Part shown: positions 28,682-38,853 of the stretch, piece after piece
Numbering within the stretch: position 1 is the first letter of the stretch
Layout: every line of letters begins with the position of its first letter
Assembly (NCBI RefSeq): GCF_014779555.2
Contig: NZ_CP094357.1
Span: forward strand, 1,488,001 to 1,552,000
Source: Lysobacter capsici
GTDB taxonomy: Bacteria; Pseudomonadota; Gammaproteobacteria; Xanthomonadales; Xanthomonadaceae
Length of the DNA stretch: 64,000 bases
Direction of reading: 5' to 3'
Translations under genes and position numbers: made by a program
Notes under the pieces: model-generated
What the model was told of the DNA's origin: nothing
Database searches by the model: none
The model's input: only the letters and a program-made list of their open reading frames with translations

Positions 28682-28700
28682 AATGAGATGAATTCTCATT
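28682..28700 (-). promoter_or_regulatory. Probable Fur box
   Basis: A 19-bp palindrome, AATGAGA-TGAAT-TCTCATT, lies in an AT-rich island upstream of the siderophore receptor start. It resembles the Fur consensus (GATAATGATAATCATTATC) in spacing and in the AATGA/TCATT arms. It would repress the receptor-to-reductase operon when iron is plentiful. Confidence 0.75.
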
Positions 28701-28800
28701 TGCAACGAAAAGTGAATGCGAAGGCCGGCCTGTAACCGTTTTCGTCGCATGAATGTGCGTAAACGGGGTGCTGATTGAGCGCTGGGTCGCGGTTTGACGA

Positions 28801-28927
28801 GCCCCTCTCCCGCGGCGCGGGAGAGGGGTTGGGGTGAGGGTGTGAAAGGCGAATCGACCTCGCCGATTTGGTCGCGCTTGCCCTCATCCGCCCTTCGGGC
28901 ACCTTCTCCCGCTTTGCGGGAGAAGGG
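28801..28927. repeat. Family C REP pair
   Basis: Two REP units: 28801-28841 (CTCTCCCGC...GCGGGAGAGG followed by TTGGGGTGAGGG) and 28881-28927 (CCTCATCC...GGGCACC then TTCTCCC...GGGAGAA). The same two units recur at 37270-37396 and 63801-63932. Confidence 0.85.
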
Positions 28928-29266
28928 AGTGCCATGGCTCGTGTTGCTTGATGCTTTATGAGGTTTCGCCCGGCCGACTATTCGTCTTCGCAATGCGGCG
29001 TCACCGCATCCCGCCAGATGTCAGCGTCGCCTTAGCTGCGAGGCGGTGGGAAGGGCTAGTTCCGAGGCCTCCGTCTCGGCTCGCCGCGCATTGCCTCTTG
29101 CCTCACGGGACGAAGCAACGTGGTGATCTGAAAGAAGAACGTCGGGCCTGGAGCCCCGCCCACAAAAAACTTTGCGCCCAACGCCGCGCGTATGGGAACG
29201 ATGGGCTTCAGGCGGCGCAGCGGCGCCGCTGGAAGAAGGCGAACGATGCGTTCGCGCTGTAGCGTT
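28928..29266. other. Gap without a convincing gene
   Basis: About 340 bp between the REP pair and the Rieske gene. One open frame of 104 codons runs rightward here but is Arg-rich, lacks a ribosome site and shows no recognisable motif. A fragment near 29150-29166 (GGAGCCCCGCCCACAAAAAA) resembles repeat fragments at 56008-56040. Confidence 0.4.
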
Positions 29267-29590
29267 CTACTCGCGATCGTCGCGGGTCCACACCCCGCCG
29301 TCTTCGACCTTCACCGGGAACTTCGGCACCGGTTCGTAGGCCGGCGCGCACAGCGGGCGGCCGTCGCGCACGTCGAAACGCGCGCCGTGCAGCACGCATT
29401 CGATCGTCGCTTCCTCGCTGTCGAAGGTGCCCGAGGACAATTCGAAGTCCTCGTGCGAGCAGCGGTCTTCCAGCGCGTAGTAATCGCCGTCGTAATTGCA
29501 GACGAAGATCGCGGTGTCGCCGTCCCAGGCGACGGTGGATTCGCCCGGCAGCAGTTGCGAAGTGGCGCAGACGAAAATCCAATCGCCCAT
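29267..29590 (-). CDS. Rieske 2Fe-2S protein (NirD/ferredoxin type)
   Basis: This 107-residue Rieske protein has cluster ligands in 'CSHEDFEL' (CxH) and 'CVLHGARFDV' (CxxH), the usual two-Cys two-His set. It matches the small soluble ferredoxin components of dioxygenases and NirD-like proteins. It has no signal peptide or membrane anchor, so it is cytoplasmic. It is the last gene of the leftward SUF block, after the GNAT gene and a repeat element. It may be an electron carrier matured by SUF; no dioxygenase partner is nearby. Confidence 0.9.
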   Translation of the reverse strand: MGDWIFVCATSQLLPGESTVAWDGDTAIFVCNYDGDYYALEDRCSHEDFELSSGTFDSEEATIECVLHGARFDVRDGRPLCAPAYEPVPKFPVKVEDGGVWTRDDRE

Positions 29591-29605
29591 GGCGGCAATC
29601 TCTAT

Positions 29606-29690
29606 GCGGAATTCGGGATGTGGAATGCAGGACTGGCAAGAGCGGGGGCATCGGTTTCGCCAATCCCGAATCCCGAATCCCCAATCCCGG
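29606..29690. repeat. Family A inverted-repeat element
   Basis: A degenerate left arm (from 29606, GGAATTCGGGATGTGGAAT) and a good right arm (29660-29690, tandem AATCCCG units). It fills the gap between the GNAT stop and the Rieske start. Confidence 0.75.
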
Positions 29691-29693
29691 CCC

Positions 29694-30236
29694 TCAAAGC
29701 TTCTTTTCCAGGATTTCGAAACTCAGATCGTCGCGCTTGGGCAGGCCGAAGCGCGCGTCGCCGTAGGGGAACGGCTCGAATCGGCCGGTCCGTTCGTAAC
29801 CGCGGCGCACGTAGAACTCGATCAGTTCCTCGCGCACGTTGATCACGCTCATGCGGATCAGGCTCAGGTTCCATTGCTCGCGCGCGACGCGCTCGGCTTC
29901 GGCCAGCACGCGCTTGCCGATGCCGCCGCCCTGCAGGGTCGGGTTGACCGAGAACATGCCGAAGTAGCCGCTGCCGTCGTCCTCGACCGCGATATGCGCG
30001 CAGGCCAGCAGTTCGCCCGGCGCGTCGGCGCGCTCGGCGATCAGGATCATGCCTTGCGCCTTGCCCAGCACGCTTTCGATTTCGTCCGGGCCGGTGCGGC
30101 GGCCGTCGAGAATGTCGGCCTCGGTGGTCCAGCCGCGGCGGCCGGAATCGCCGCGATACGCCGATTCGACCAGCGCGACCACCGCGTCGGTGTCGGCGAG
30201 GGTGGCGGCGCGGAACTTGATGGTGTCGTCGGTCAT
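29694..30236 (-). CDS. GNAT family N-acetyltransferase
   Basis: This 180-residue acetyltransferase has a GNAT acetyl-CoA loop 'LQGGGIGKRVLAEAERVA' and strand/helix pattern 'GYFGMFSVNP', then 'IRMSVINVREELIEFYVRRG' with the usual C-terminal 'RRGYERTGRFEPFPYGDARF'. The substrate is unknown. It overlaps sufS by ATGA, so it is co-translated with the SUF genes. A GNAT in this place is uncommon, and whether it serves Fe-S assembly is not known. Confidence 0.88.
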   Translation of the reverse strand: MTDDTIKFRAATLADTDAVVALVESAYRGDSGRRGWTTEADILDGRRTGPDEIESVLGKAQGMILIAERADAPGELLACAHIAVEDDGSGYFGMFSVNPTLQGGGIGKRVLAEAERVAREQWNLSLIRMSVINVREELIEFYVRRGYERTGRFEPFPYGDARFGLPKRDDLSFEILEKKL

Positions 30237-31465
30237 GCGAGTAGTTTGCGTACTTTGGTCAGGGCCGTCACGAAGGCGTCGATCTCTTCGAACGTGTTGT
30301 AGTAGGCCAGCGAGGCGCGGCAGGTCGCCGGCACGCCGAAGTGTTGCATCAGCGGGTGCGCGCAGTGATGGCCGGAGCGGATCGCGACGCCCTCCAGGTC
30401 GAGCAGCGTGGCCAGGTCGTGCGCGTGCGCGCCTTCGACCAGGAAGCTCACCACCGCGGCCTTGTCGGCGGCCTCGCCGAAAATACGCAGGCCCGGCACT
30501 TGCTTCAAGGCCTGCGTGAAGCGGCTCAGCAAGGCCTGTTCGCGCGCTTCGATGTTGGCCATGCCCAGCGCCGACAGATAATCGACCGCGGCGCCGAGCC
30601 CGGCGAAACCGGCGATGTTCGGGGTGCCGGCCTCGAAGCGGCGCGGGCCGTCGGCGAACACGGTGCCTTCGAACCGCACTTCCTTGATCATCTCGCCGCC
30701 GCCGATGAACGGCGGCATCGCGTCGAGGTGTTCGCGCCGCGCCCACAGCGCGCCGGTGCCGGTCGGGCCGCTCATCTTGTGGCCGGTGATCGCGTAGAAA
30801 TCGCAGCCGATCGCGGCGATGTCGAGCGGCCGGTGCGGCGCCGCCTGCGAGCCGTCGATCAGGGTGACAATGCCGCGCTTGCGCGCTTCGCGGCAGATCT
30901 CGCGCACCGGGTTGACCGTGCCGAGCACGTTGGAGACGTGGGTCAGCGCCAGCAGTTTCACCTCGGGGGTGAGCAGCGAATACAGCTGATCCAGATCGAG
31001 CTGGCCGCGTTCGTCGATCTCGGCGACCTTGATCACCGCGCCGGTGCGCTGGGCGACCAGTTGCCACGGCACGATGTTGGCGTGGTGCTCCATGCGCGTG
31101 AGCACGATCGCATCGCCGGCCTTGAGCCGCGGCAGCGCCCACGAATAGGCGACCAGATTGATCGCGAAGGTGGTGCCGCTGCACAGCACCAACTCGTCGC
31201 CGCGCACATTGAGGAAGTGGGCGAGCTTGCCGCGCGCGCTTTCGTACAGCTCGGTCGCTTCCGAGCCTAGCGCATGGACCGCGCGGCTGACGTTGGCGTT
31301 ATGGCGGCGATAGAAATCGTCGACAGCGGCGATCACCGCCTCGGGTTTCTGCCCGGTGTTGGCCGAATCGAAATAGATCAGCGGCTTGCCGTGGACTTCG
31401 CGGGTGAGCACCGGGAAGTCGGCGCGTACCGCGGCCCAGTCGGTAGGGGTGGGGACGGCGTTCAT
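30233..31465 (-). CDS. sufS: SufS-type cysteine desulfurase
   Basis: This 410-residue PLP enzyme (group II) removes sulfur from cysteine for Fe-S cluster assembly. It has PLP-binding 'THVSNVLGTVNPV', the Schiff-base lysine in 'ITGHKMSGPTGTGALW', and the active-site cysteine in 'RSGHHCAHP'. The length fits SufS (about 406). The start at ATG 31465 gives 'MNAVPTPTDWAAVRADFP'. It lies downstream of sufD, separated by an inverted-repeat element, and is ATGA-coupled to the GNAT gene. No sufE or sufU partner is seen in the window. Confidence 0.96.
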   Translation of the reverse strand: MNAVPTPTDWAAVRADFPVLTREVHGKPLIYFDSANTGQKPEAVIAAVDDFYRRHNANVSRAVHALGSEATELYESARGKLAHFLNVRGDELVLCSGTTFAINLVAYSWALPRLKAGDAIVLTRMEHHANIVPWQLVAQRTGAVIKVAEIDERGQLDLDQLYSLLTPEVKLLALTHVSNVLGTVNPVREICREARKRGIVTLIDGSQAAPHRPLDIAAIGCDFYAITGHKMSGPTGTGALWARREHLDAMPPFIGGGEMIKEVRFEGTVFADGPRRFEAGTPNIAGFAGLGAAVDYLSALGMANIEAREQALLSRFTQALKQVPGLRIFGEAADKAAVVSFLVEGAHAHDLATLLDLEGVAIRSGHHCAHPLMQHFGVPATCRASLAYYNTFEEIDAFVTALTKVRKLLA

Positions 31466-31484
31466 TGATCGGACCTTGGTGGGG

Positions 31485-31588
31485 AGAGAAACGAGTGGAG
31501 AAAAGTGAGAAACGAGTAACAGCGTCTGGCTCAACCGTCGTCGAGCCGCTGTACTGTTTCCTCACTCCTGCGCACTGTTTTCCTCGCT
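31485..31588. repeat. Family F inverted repeat inside the SUF operon
   Basis: GAGAAACGAGT and AGTGAGAAACGAGTAAC units on the left and CCTCACTCCTG...CCTCGCTCTTA on the right form a degenerate inverted repeat between sufD and sufS. A closer-matched copy is at 58537-58674. It would fold in the operon mRNA. Confidence 0.65.
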
Positions 31589-31589
31589 C

Positions 31590-32879
31590 TTAAATCAATC
31601 GTTCCAGCGCCAGATTCAAGCGCACTTCCAGCATCGCCCGCGCGCTGTCGTCTTCGAACAACGACAAGGTCTCGCGACAGAACGCGGTGGTCAGCAGGGC
31701 GCGCGCCTGTTCGGCCGGCACGCCGCGCGAGCGCAAGTAGAACAGCGCGTTGGCGTCGAGCTGGCCGACGGTCGCGCCGTGCGCGGCCTGCACTTCGTCG
31801 GCGTGGATCTCGAGCACCGGCTGGGTGTCGATCTCGGCGCCTTCGCTGAGCAGCAGGTTCTTGTTCGACAGCATGGCGTTGCTGCCGTCGGCGCCTTCGC
31901 GGATCAGGATGCCGCCGTGGAACGCGGCGCGCGAACGGCCGGCGCCGAGGCCGCGCCAAATCAGTTCGCACTGGGTGTCGCGGCCAACGTGATCGATGCC
32001 CAGTCGGGTGTCGAGGTGACGGCGACCGGTCGCCAGCAGCACGCCGTTGGCGTGGACCTGCGCGGCTTCGCCGTGCAGCGCGGCGTTGAGTTCGTGACGC
32101 GACAGCGCCGCGCCCAGTTCCAGGTCGATGCGGCGATAGCGCGCGTTGCCCGCGAGCACCGCGTCGGTGCGCGCGATCACGGTCGCGCCCAGCGCTTCGT
32201 CCTGCACCCGCGCGTGCGACAAGTTCGCGTTAGGCGCGAGATGCACGTGGGTCAGGCTGTTGCTCAGATGGGTGTGGCTGTCGGCGGCGAGCTGATGCTC
32301 GACCACGGTCAGGCCGGCGCCTTCGCGCAGCTCGATCAGGTGGCGCAGGTGCCAGGCGCGGTCGCCCGCGGCCGGGCTGCCGACGAACACCAGATGCACC
32401 GGCACTTGCGCCTGCGCGCCCGCGTCCACGCGCAGCACCGCGCCTTCGTCGGCGAGCGCGGCGTTGAGCCGGGCGAACACTTCATCGGCGCGCTCGTAGC
32501 GGCGGGCCAGGAAATTGGCTTCGCGCACGTCGCCTTGCGCGAGCACCCGCGACAGCGGCTGCAGCGACACGCCGGACGGCAAGCCGGCCAGATCGGACTG
32601 CGCGGCGTCGTAGCGGCCGTTGTGGAAGACGATGCGCGGCGCCGGGATGCCGGCGATCGCGGCGCTGTCGAACGCGGCCGGGGCGGCGTCGGCGGCGACG
32701 AAGGCGCGGCGCTCCAGCGCGCGCAGCGGGGTGTATTTCCAGGCCTCGGTGCGCGGGCCGGGCAGGCCGTCGCGCAGGGCCGCGTCGAGCGCGGCGCGGC
32801 GGGTCGCGCCCAGGCCGGCCGATTCGCGCACGGGCAGCGCGTCGAAGGCCGAGACGAATGCGTCGAGCAGGGCGCTCAT
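31590..32879 (-). CDS. sufD: SufD, Fe-S assembly scaffold subunit
   Basis: This 429-residue beta-helix protein of the SufB/SufD family forms the SufBC2D scaffold complex. It has 'GPRTEAWKYTPLRAL' near the N-terminus and the core C-terminal motifs 'HVGRDTQCELIWRG', 'AAFHGGILIREGADGSNA', 'NKNLLLSEGAEIDTQPVLEI' and 'HGATVGQLDANALFYLRSRG'. The length matches E. coli SufD (423). It starts at ATG 32879, 31 bp after sufC. Confidence 0.95.
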   Translation of the reverse strand: MSALLDAFVSAFDALPVRESAGLGATRRAALDAALRDGLPGPRTEAWKYTPLRALERRAFVAADAAPAAFDSAAIAGIPAPRIVFHNGRYDAAQSDLAGLPSGVSLQPLSRVLAQGDVREANFLARRYERADEVFARLNAALADEGAVLRVDAGAQAQVPVHLVFVGSPAAGDRAWHLRHLIELREGAGLTVVEHQLAADSHTHLSNSLTHVHLAPNANLSHARVQDEALGATVIARTDAVLAGNARYRRIDLELGAALSRHELNAALHGEAAQVHANGVLLATGRRHLDTRLGIDHVGRDTQCELIWRGLGAGRSRAAFHGGILIREGADGSNAMLSNKNLLLSEGAEIDTQPVLEIHADEVQAAHGATVGQLDANALFYLRSRGVPAEQARALLTTAFCRETLSLFEDDSARAMLEVRLNLALERLI

Positions 32880-32910
32880 CGGGCGCGCTCCCGGAACCGT
32901 TGGTCGCGCA

Positions 32911-33675
<765 letters not shown>

Positions 33676-33745
33676 GGAATGGGTCATCGGAAATTCGGAA
33701 TGAGTCGATGCGGCGAAACCCGCGCGGTCGCGCGCGGGTTCGCGC

Positions 33746-34386
33746 TCAGGCGCAGACGCCTTCGTAGGCGAGGCGGCGCTGCGCGCCGGCCGCGTCGGTG
33801 ACGTCGTAGCACTGTTCGTAATCGGATTCGGCGAAGGTCGGCAGCTTCGGGCAGTCGATCATCCTGGAGCGATCCGCCAGCGCCTGCGCCTTGTCCGCGA
33901 TGGATTCGATGCGGCCGGCCACGTCGATGCGGAACTCGTGCGATTTGTCTTCGCTGTCGCGCGCGCGCACGCGCAGCCACTGGCCTTCCAGGCCGATCAC
34001 GTCGGCTTCGTAGGGTTTGCCCCAGCGGCGCAATTCGCGCCCGGCCTGGTCGAATTCGACCACGTAGTCGGCCAGCAGCGATTTGTCCTCGAGCGGAATC
34101 GCGCTCACCCGCGCATACGGGGTCGCGCCGCAGGGGCCTTCGCCCCAGCGGACGATACGCGGATCCTCCGGCGCGCCTTCCTCGGCCTGGCTGGTGAACG
34201 GCAGCACGTACTGCGTCGTCGCGACCGTCGCCGCCGGCGTGGCCGGCGCGGGCGTTTCGGCCGGCGTGGCGGGTTGGGCCGCCGGGGCGGGCACGGACGC
34301 GGCGGGCGCTTGCGCGGCCGGCGTTTGCGGAGTCTTGGAGCAGGCGGCCGTCAACGCGGCCAGGCAGCACACAGCGAGTACGCGCA

Positions 34387-34390
<4 letters not shown>
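33746..34390 (-). CDS. Lipoprotein embedded between sufB and sufC
   Basis: This 214-residue protein has a lipoprotein-type signal ('[16 protein letters not shown]', Cys17), a long Pro/Ala/Thr-rich linker (about 20-60), then a globular domain with three further cysteines ('[12 protein letters not shown]', 'MIDCPKL', 'YEQCYDV'). I do not recognise the family. The ATG at 34390 overlaps the sufB stop (ATGA), so it is co-translated with sufB. An exported protein inside a cytoplasmic Fe-S assembly operon is odd. The role is unknown. Confidence 0.85.
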
Positions 34391-35862
<1,472 letters not shown>

Positions 35863-35878
35863 GGCGGCTGCCTACTGT

Positions 35879-36340
35879 CTAAGCGCCGGCCAGGCGCAGA
35901 TCGATGCGCTTGGCGGCTGGGTCGTGAGGAAGGGATGCGGTGGGAGCGAGCATTTGAGCCAAGGTGACGTTGCTGAGCGCTTCGATGACCACGTCGTTGA
36001 TGCGGCGCCAGTTGGCGCGCACGCCGCACTGATTTTCCAGGCCGCAATGGCCTTCGTGGACGCTGCATTCGGTCATGCCGAGCGGGCCTTCCATCGCCTC
36101 GACGATCTCGATCAGGCCGATGTCGTCGGCGGCGCGGGCCAGGCGATAGCCGCCGTTGGCGCCGCGGAAGCCTTCGACCAGCCCGGCCTGGGCCAGCGGC
36201 TTGAGCACCTTGCTGACCGTGGGCGCTTCCAGACCCGCCCGTTCGGCCAGTTCCGACGCGCTCAGCACGCGATCGGGCCCGGCCGCCAGGACGGTCAGGA
36301 CGACCGTGGCGTAATCGGTGAGTTTGGTGACGCGGAGCAT
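35879..36340 (-). CDS. Rrf2-family SUF regulator
   Basis: This 153-residue winged-helix regulator is of the IscR/SufR type. DNA-binding half: 'MLRVTKLTDYATVVLTVLA' to 'GFRGANGGYRLAR'. Cluster-binding cysteines are Cys92, Cys99 and Cys105 ('ECSVHEGHCGLENQC'), the triad that holds a 2Fe-2S cluster in IscR. It is first in the SUF operon and likely senses Fe-S status to control it. A palindromic candidate operator lies 24 bp upstream of the start. Confidence 0.94.
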   Translation of the reverse strand: MLRVTKLTDYATVVLTVLAAGPDRVLSASELAERAGLEAPTVSKVLKPLAQAGLVEGFRGANGGYRLARAADDIGLIEIVEAMEGPLGMTECSVHEGHCGLENQCGVRANWRRINDVVIEALSNVTLAQMLAPTASLPHDPAAKRIDLRLAGA

Positions 36341-36363
36341 CGTGGGGAAGCTCGGGATGAATT

Positions 36364-36380
36364 CGTACCGAAATTGTACG
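36364..36380 (-). promoter_or_regulatory. Candidate operator of the SUF operon
   Basis: CGTAC-CGAAATT-GTACG lies in an AT-rich stretch 24-40 bp upstream of the Rrf2 regulator start. Its position over the probable promoter suggests autoregulation by the Rrf2 protein. The assignment is inferred from symmetry and position only. Confidence 0.45.
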
Positions 36381-36605
36381 TTTTTATGCCGGCTCGGGCT
36401 AGCGGGCGGTTTTGCCCAATTCAGCGGGGTGTTCAGCGCGGGCTCGACGACCCCGGCGCGGGCCGCGGCGGGGCGCCGCGTTGCGGACCGTGGCCGGACG
36501 ATGGCCGGGCGATCGAAGCAGGTCGCGGAAGAAAGGCGACGGCCGACGATAGCGGCGACCGGCGCGGCAGGTCAGAATGCGCGCTCGTCATTGTTGGGAA
36601 TCCCC

Positions 36606-37160
36606 ATGCCGCGCAAGATCGCCGCCCGTCGTTCCGCCATCCACGGCAACGGTGTATTCGCCGTCGCCCCGATCGCCAAGGGCGAACGCGTCATCGAGTA
36701 CAAGGGCCGCCGCCGCAGCCACGAAGAGGTCGATGCCGGCGACACCGGCGACGCCGATTCGGGCCATACCTTCCTGTTCACGCTCAACGACGAGTTCGTG
36801 ATCGACGCCAACTACGAAGGCAATTCGGCGCGCTGGATCAACCACAGCTGCTCGCCGAGCTGCGAAGCGGTGCTGGAAGAGGACGACGGCGACGACCGCC
36901 GCAAGGACCGGGTGTTCATCGAGGCGATCCGCGACATCGCCGCGGGCGAGGAGCTGTCGTACAACTACGGCATCACCCTGGCCGAGAAGCACACCAAGGA
37001 ACTCAAGAAGATCTGGGAATGCCGCTGCGGCTCGGAAAACTGCACCGGCACGATGCTGCAGCCCAAGAAGGACAAGAAGTCCAAGAAGAAAGACAAGAAG
37101 AAGGACAAGAAGAAGGACAAGAAAAAGAAGAAGGACAAGAAGGGCAAGAAGAAGGATTGA
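36606..37160 (+). CDS. SET-domain protein lysine methyltransferase with Lys-rich tail
   Basis: This 184-residue protein is of the SET methyltransferase family, best known from eukaryotic histone modifiers. It has 'AIHGNGVFAVAPIAKGERV' (10s-20s), 'RWINHSCSPSCEAVL' (77-90), 'GEELSYNYGI' (114-123) and a post-SET-like zinc segment 'WECRCGSENCTG' (137-148). Residues about 153-184 are almost only Lys and Asp, like a histone H1 tail or a possible self-substrate. The ATG at 36606 sits before the first conserved strand; upstream in-frame sequence lacks homology. It is divergent from the SUF operon. The target is unknown. Confidence 0.9.
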   Translation: MPRKIAARRSAIHGNGVFAVAPIAKGERVIEYKGRRRSHEEVDAGDTGDADSGHTFLFTLNDEFVIDANYEGNSARWINHSCSPSCEAVLEEDDGDDRRKDRVFIEAIRDIAAGEELSYNYGITLAEKHTKELKKIWECRCGSENCTGTMLQPKKDKKSKKKDKKKDKKKDKKKKKDKKGKKKD

Positions 37161-37255
37161 GGCAAGCCGGCTCTGCCCGCCGCGGCCGCGAGCCCGGGGC
37201 GAGCCAGGTTCTCGAACGTCGCTTCTCGCCGCATCTTTGTCCCAGCGCGTCCTTC

Positions 37256-37396
37256 TCCCGCCGCGCCGTGCCCTTCTCCCGCCGAGCGGGAGAAGGTGGC
37301 CCGAAGGGCCGGATGAGGGCAGGCGACAGCTGGCGTGAAGCCGCCTTGAGCGCTCGGGCCCTCACACCAGCCCTCTCCCGCTGGGCGGGAGAGGGA
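37256..37396. repeat. Family C REP units
   Basis: Inverted and direct REP units at 37270-37319 (CCTTCTCCCGC...GGGAGAAGG plus GGCCGGATGAGGG) and 37359-37396 (CCCTCAC...CCTCTCCCGC...GGGAGAGG). They occupy part of the 449-bp gap between the SET gene and bdhA; the rest holds no gene but should contain the bdhA promoter. Confidence 0.82.
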
Positions 37397-37609
37397 GCAC
37401 AAGCAGAGCAAGCGCAGGCATGGCCGGTCAATCATTGACCGCGTACGAAAGTCCGATAGCTCAGCCGCGTCCCGCAACGGGACACTGCGGTGCATCCGCC
37501 GCCACGCCGCGATAACACCGGGCGGCGACAATGGCCGCCGGTTCGCCCGCATGGGCCACGTTTTCTTCCCGTCTGTCCTTCCCGCATCGCATTCCAGGAG
37601 TTCCTCCGC

Positions 37610-38395
37610 ATGAGCTCGATCCAAGGCAAAGTCGCCGTCGTCACCGGAGCCGCCAGCGGCATCGGCAAGGAAATCGCCCACGAGCTGGCCCGCGCCGGCG
37701 CCGCGATCGCGATCGCCGACCTCAACCAGGCCGGGGCCCAGGCGGTGGCCGACGAAATCGTCGGCAACGGCGGCCGCGCCATCGGCGTGGCGATGGACGT
37801 CACCGACGAAGCCGCGGTCAACGCCGGCATCGAGCGGGTGGTCGCCGAGCTCGGCGGCATCGACATCCTGGTGTCCAACGCCGGCATCCAGATCGTCAAC
37901 CCGATCGAGAACTACGCCTTCGCCGATTGGAAGAAGATGCTCGCGATCCATCTCGACGGCGCGTTCCTGACCACCAAGGCGGCGTTGCCGCATATGTACA
38001 AGGGCGACAAGGGCGGCACGGTGATCTACATGGGCTCGGTGCATTCGCACGAGGCCTCGCCGCTGAAGTCGGCCTACGTCACCGCCAAGCACGGCCTGCT
38101 CGGCCTGTCGCGCGTGCTCGCCAAGGAAGGCGCCAAGCACAACGTGCGCAGCCATGTGGTGTGCCCGGGCTTCGTGCGCACGCCGCTGGTCGACAAGCAG
38201 ATTCCCGAACAGGCGAAGGAGCTGGGCATCAGCGAGGACGAGGTGATCAAGAAGGTCATGCTCGGCAATACGGTCGACGGTGTGTTCACCACGGTCGAGG
38301 ACGTGGCGCAGACGGTGCGGTTCCTGGCTGAGTTCCCGAGTGCGGCGCTGACGGGGCAGAGTTTCGTGGTCAGCCATGGCTGGTATATGCAGTAA
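37610..38395 (+). CDS. bdhA: 3-hydroxybutyrate dehydrogenase
   Basis: This 261-residue short-chain dehydrogenase interconverts 3-hydroxybutyrate and acetoacetate with NAD. It has cofactor motif 'TGAASGIG' (12-19), 'NAG', catalytic Ser in '[12 protein letters not shown]' and Tyr-Lys in 'YVTAKHG'. '[20 protein letters not shown]' and the C-terminal '[11 protein letters not shown]' are specific to this subfamily (usually 'DGGWTAQ'). AGGAG lies 9 bp before the ATG. The patatin-like gene follows, a pairing seen in related genomes and suggestive of storage-polymer or lipid turnover. Confidence 0.9.
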   Translation: MSSIQGKVAVVTGAASGIGKEIAHELARAGAAIAIADLNQAGAQAVADEIVGNGGRAIGVAMDVTDEAAVNAGIERVVAELGGIDILVSNAGIQIVNPIENYAFADWKKMLAIHLDGAFLTTKAALPHMYKGDKGGTVIYMGSVHSHEASPLKSAYVTAKHGLLGLSRVLAKEGAKHNVRSHVVCPGFVRTPLVDKQIPEQAKELGISEDEVIKKVMLGNTVDGVFTTVEDVAQTVRFLAEFPSAALTGQSFVVSHGWYMQ

Positions 38396-38470
38396 GGCGG
38401 CGTGCGTCCGTGAGTTGATCGCGGCGCCTGCTTTGCCCGGCATTTCCACGAATAAGACATGTGGGGTCGC

Positions 38471-38675
38471 CTTTGCTCGTCATTCCCCGTGAATGCGAAT
38501 GTCACAGCGCCTTTGCTCGTCATTCCCGCGAACGCGGGAATCCAGCGACTTTTCGTTGGTCGGAATCGTCGTCATCGGCAAGGCGAAAGTCACTGGATTC
38601 CCGCGTTCGCGGGAATGACGGTGATGATAGTTCGCGCTGAAGTCTCTGGATCCCCGCCTTCGCGGGGATGACGAG
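38471..38675. repeat. Family D inverted repeats (CATTCCCGCG...CGCGGGAATC)
   Basis: Four related units: a degraded one (38471-38510), one good forward hairpin (38511-38544), an inverted one (38591-38620) and a variant (38644-38675, GGATCCCCGCC...GGCGGGGATG form). They fill the 458-bp gap between bdhA and the patatin gene. Similar ATTCCCGCGAACGCGGGAAT units are scattered in many proteobacteria. Confidence 0.82.
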
Positions 38676-38759
38676 CACAAGCATCGGGCGACGGACGACG
38701 AGATGTCTGGCTTGTCGTCGGAACATGTAGCCCGCAGTCTGAAAGCAGTACCTTCAGGT

Positions 38760-38819
38760 ACCTTTAAACGCGACACCTTTAAAAGCGGCTCCTTCAAAAG
38801 CAGCACCTTCGAAAGTGAC
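38760..38819. repeat. Four-copy 15-bp tandem repeat upstream of the patatin gene
   Basis: Four 15-bp units of the form ACCTTyAAAAGCGGC start at 38760, 38775, 38790 and 38805, ending 34 bp before the patatin ATG. The period is divisible by three, so in one rightward frame it reads as a five-residue repeat (TFKSG-like). Confidence 0.8.
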
Positions 38820-38853
38820 ACCCCGCAGCTCTTCACAGTAAAAGGCGGTCAGC

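Noticed and set aside
28948-29262. A 104-codon rightward frame
   Set aside because: Arg-rich, no ribosome site, no recognisable domain, and it overlaps repeat fragments.
36318-36605. Upstream in-frame extension of the SET protein
   Set aside because: The extra residues show no homology and would overlap the divergent SUF regulator and its promoter.
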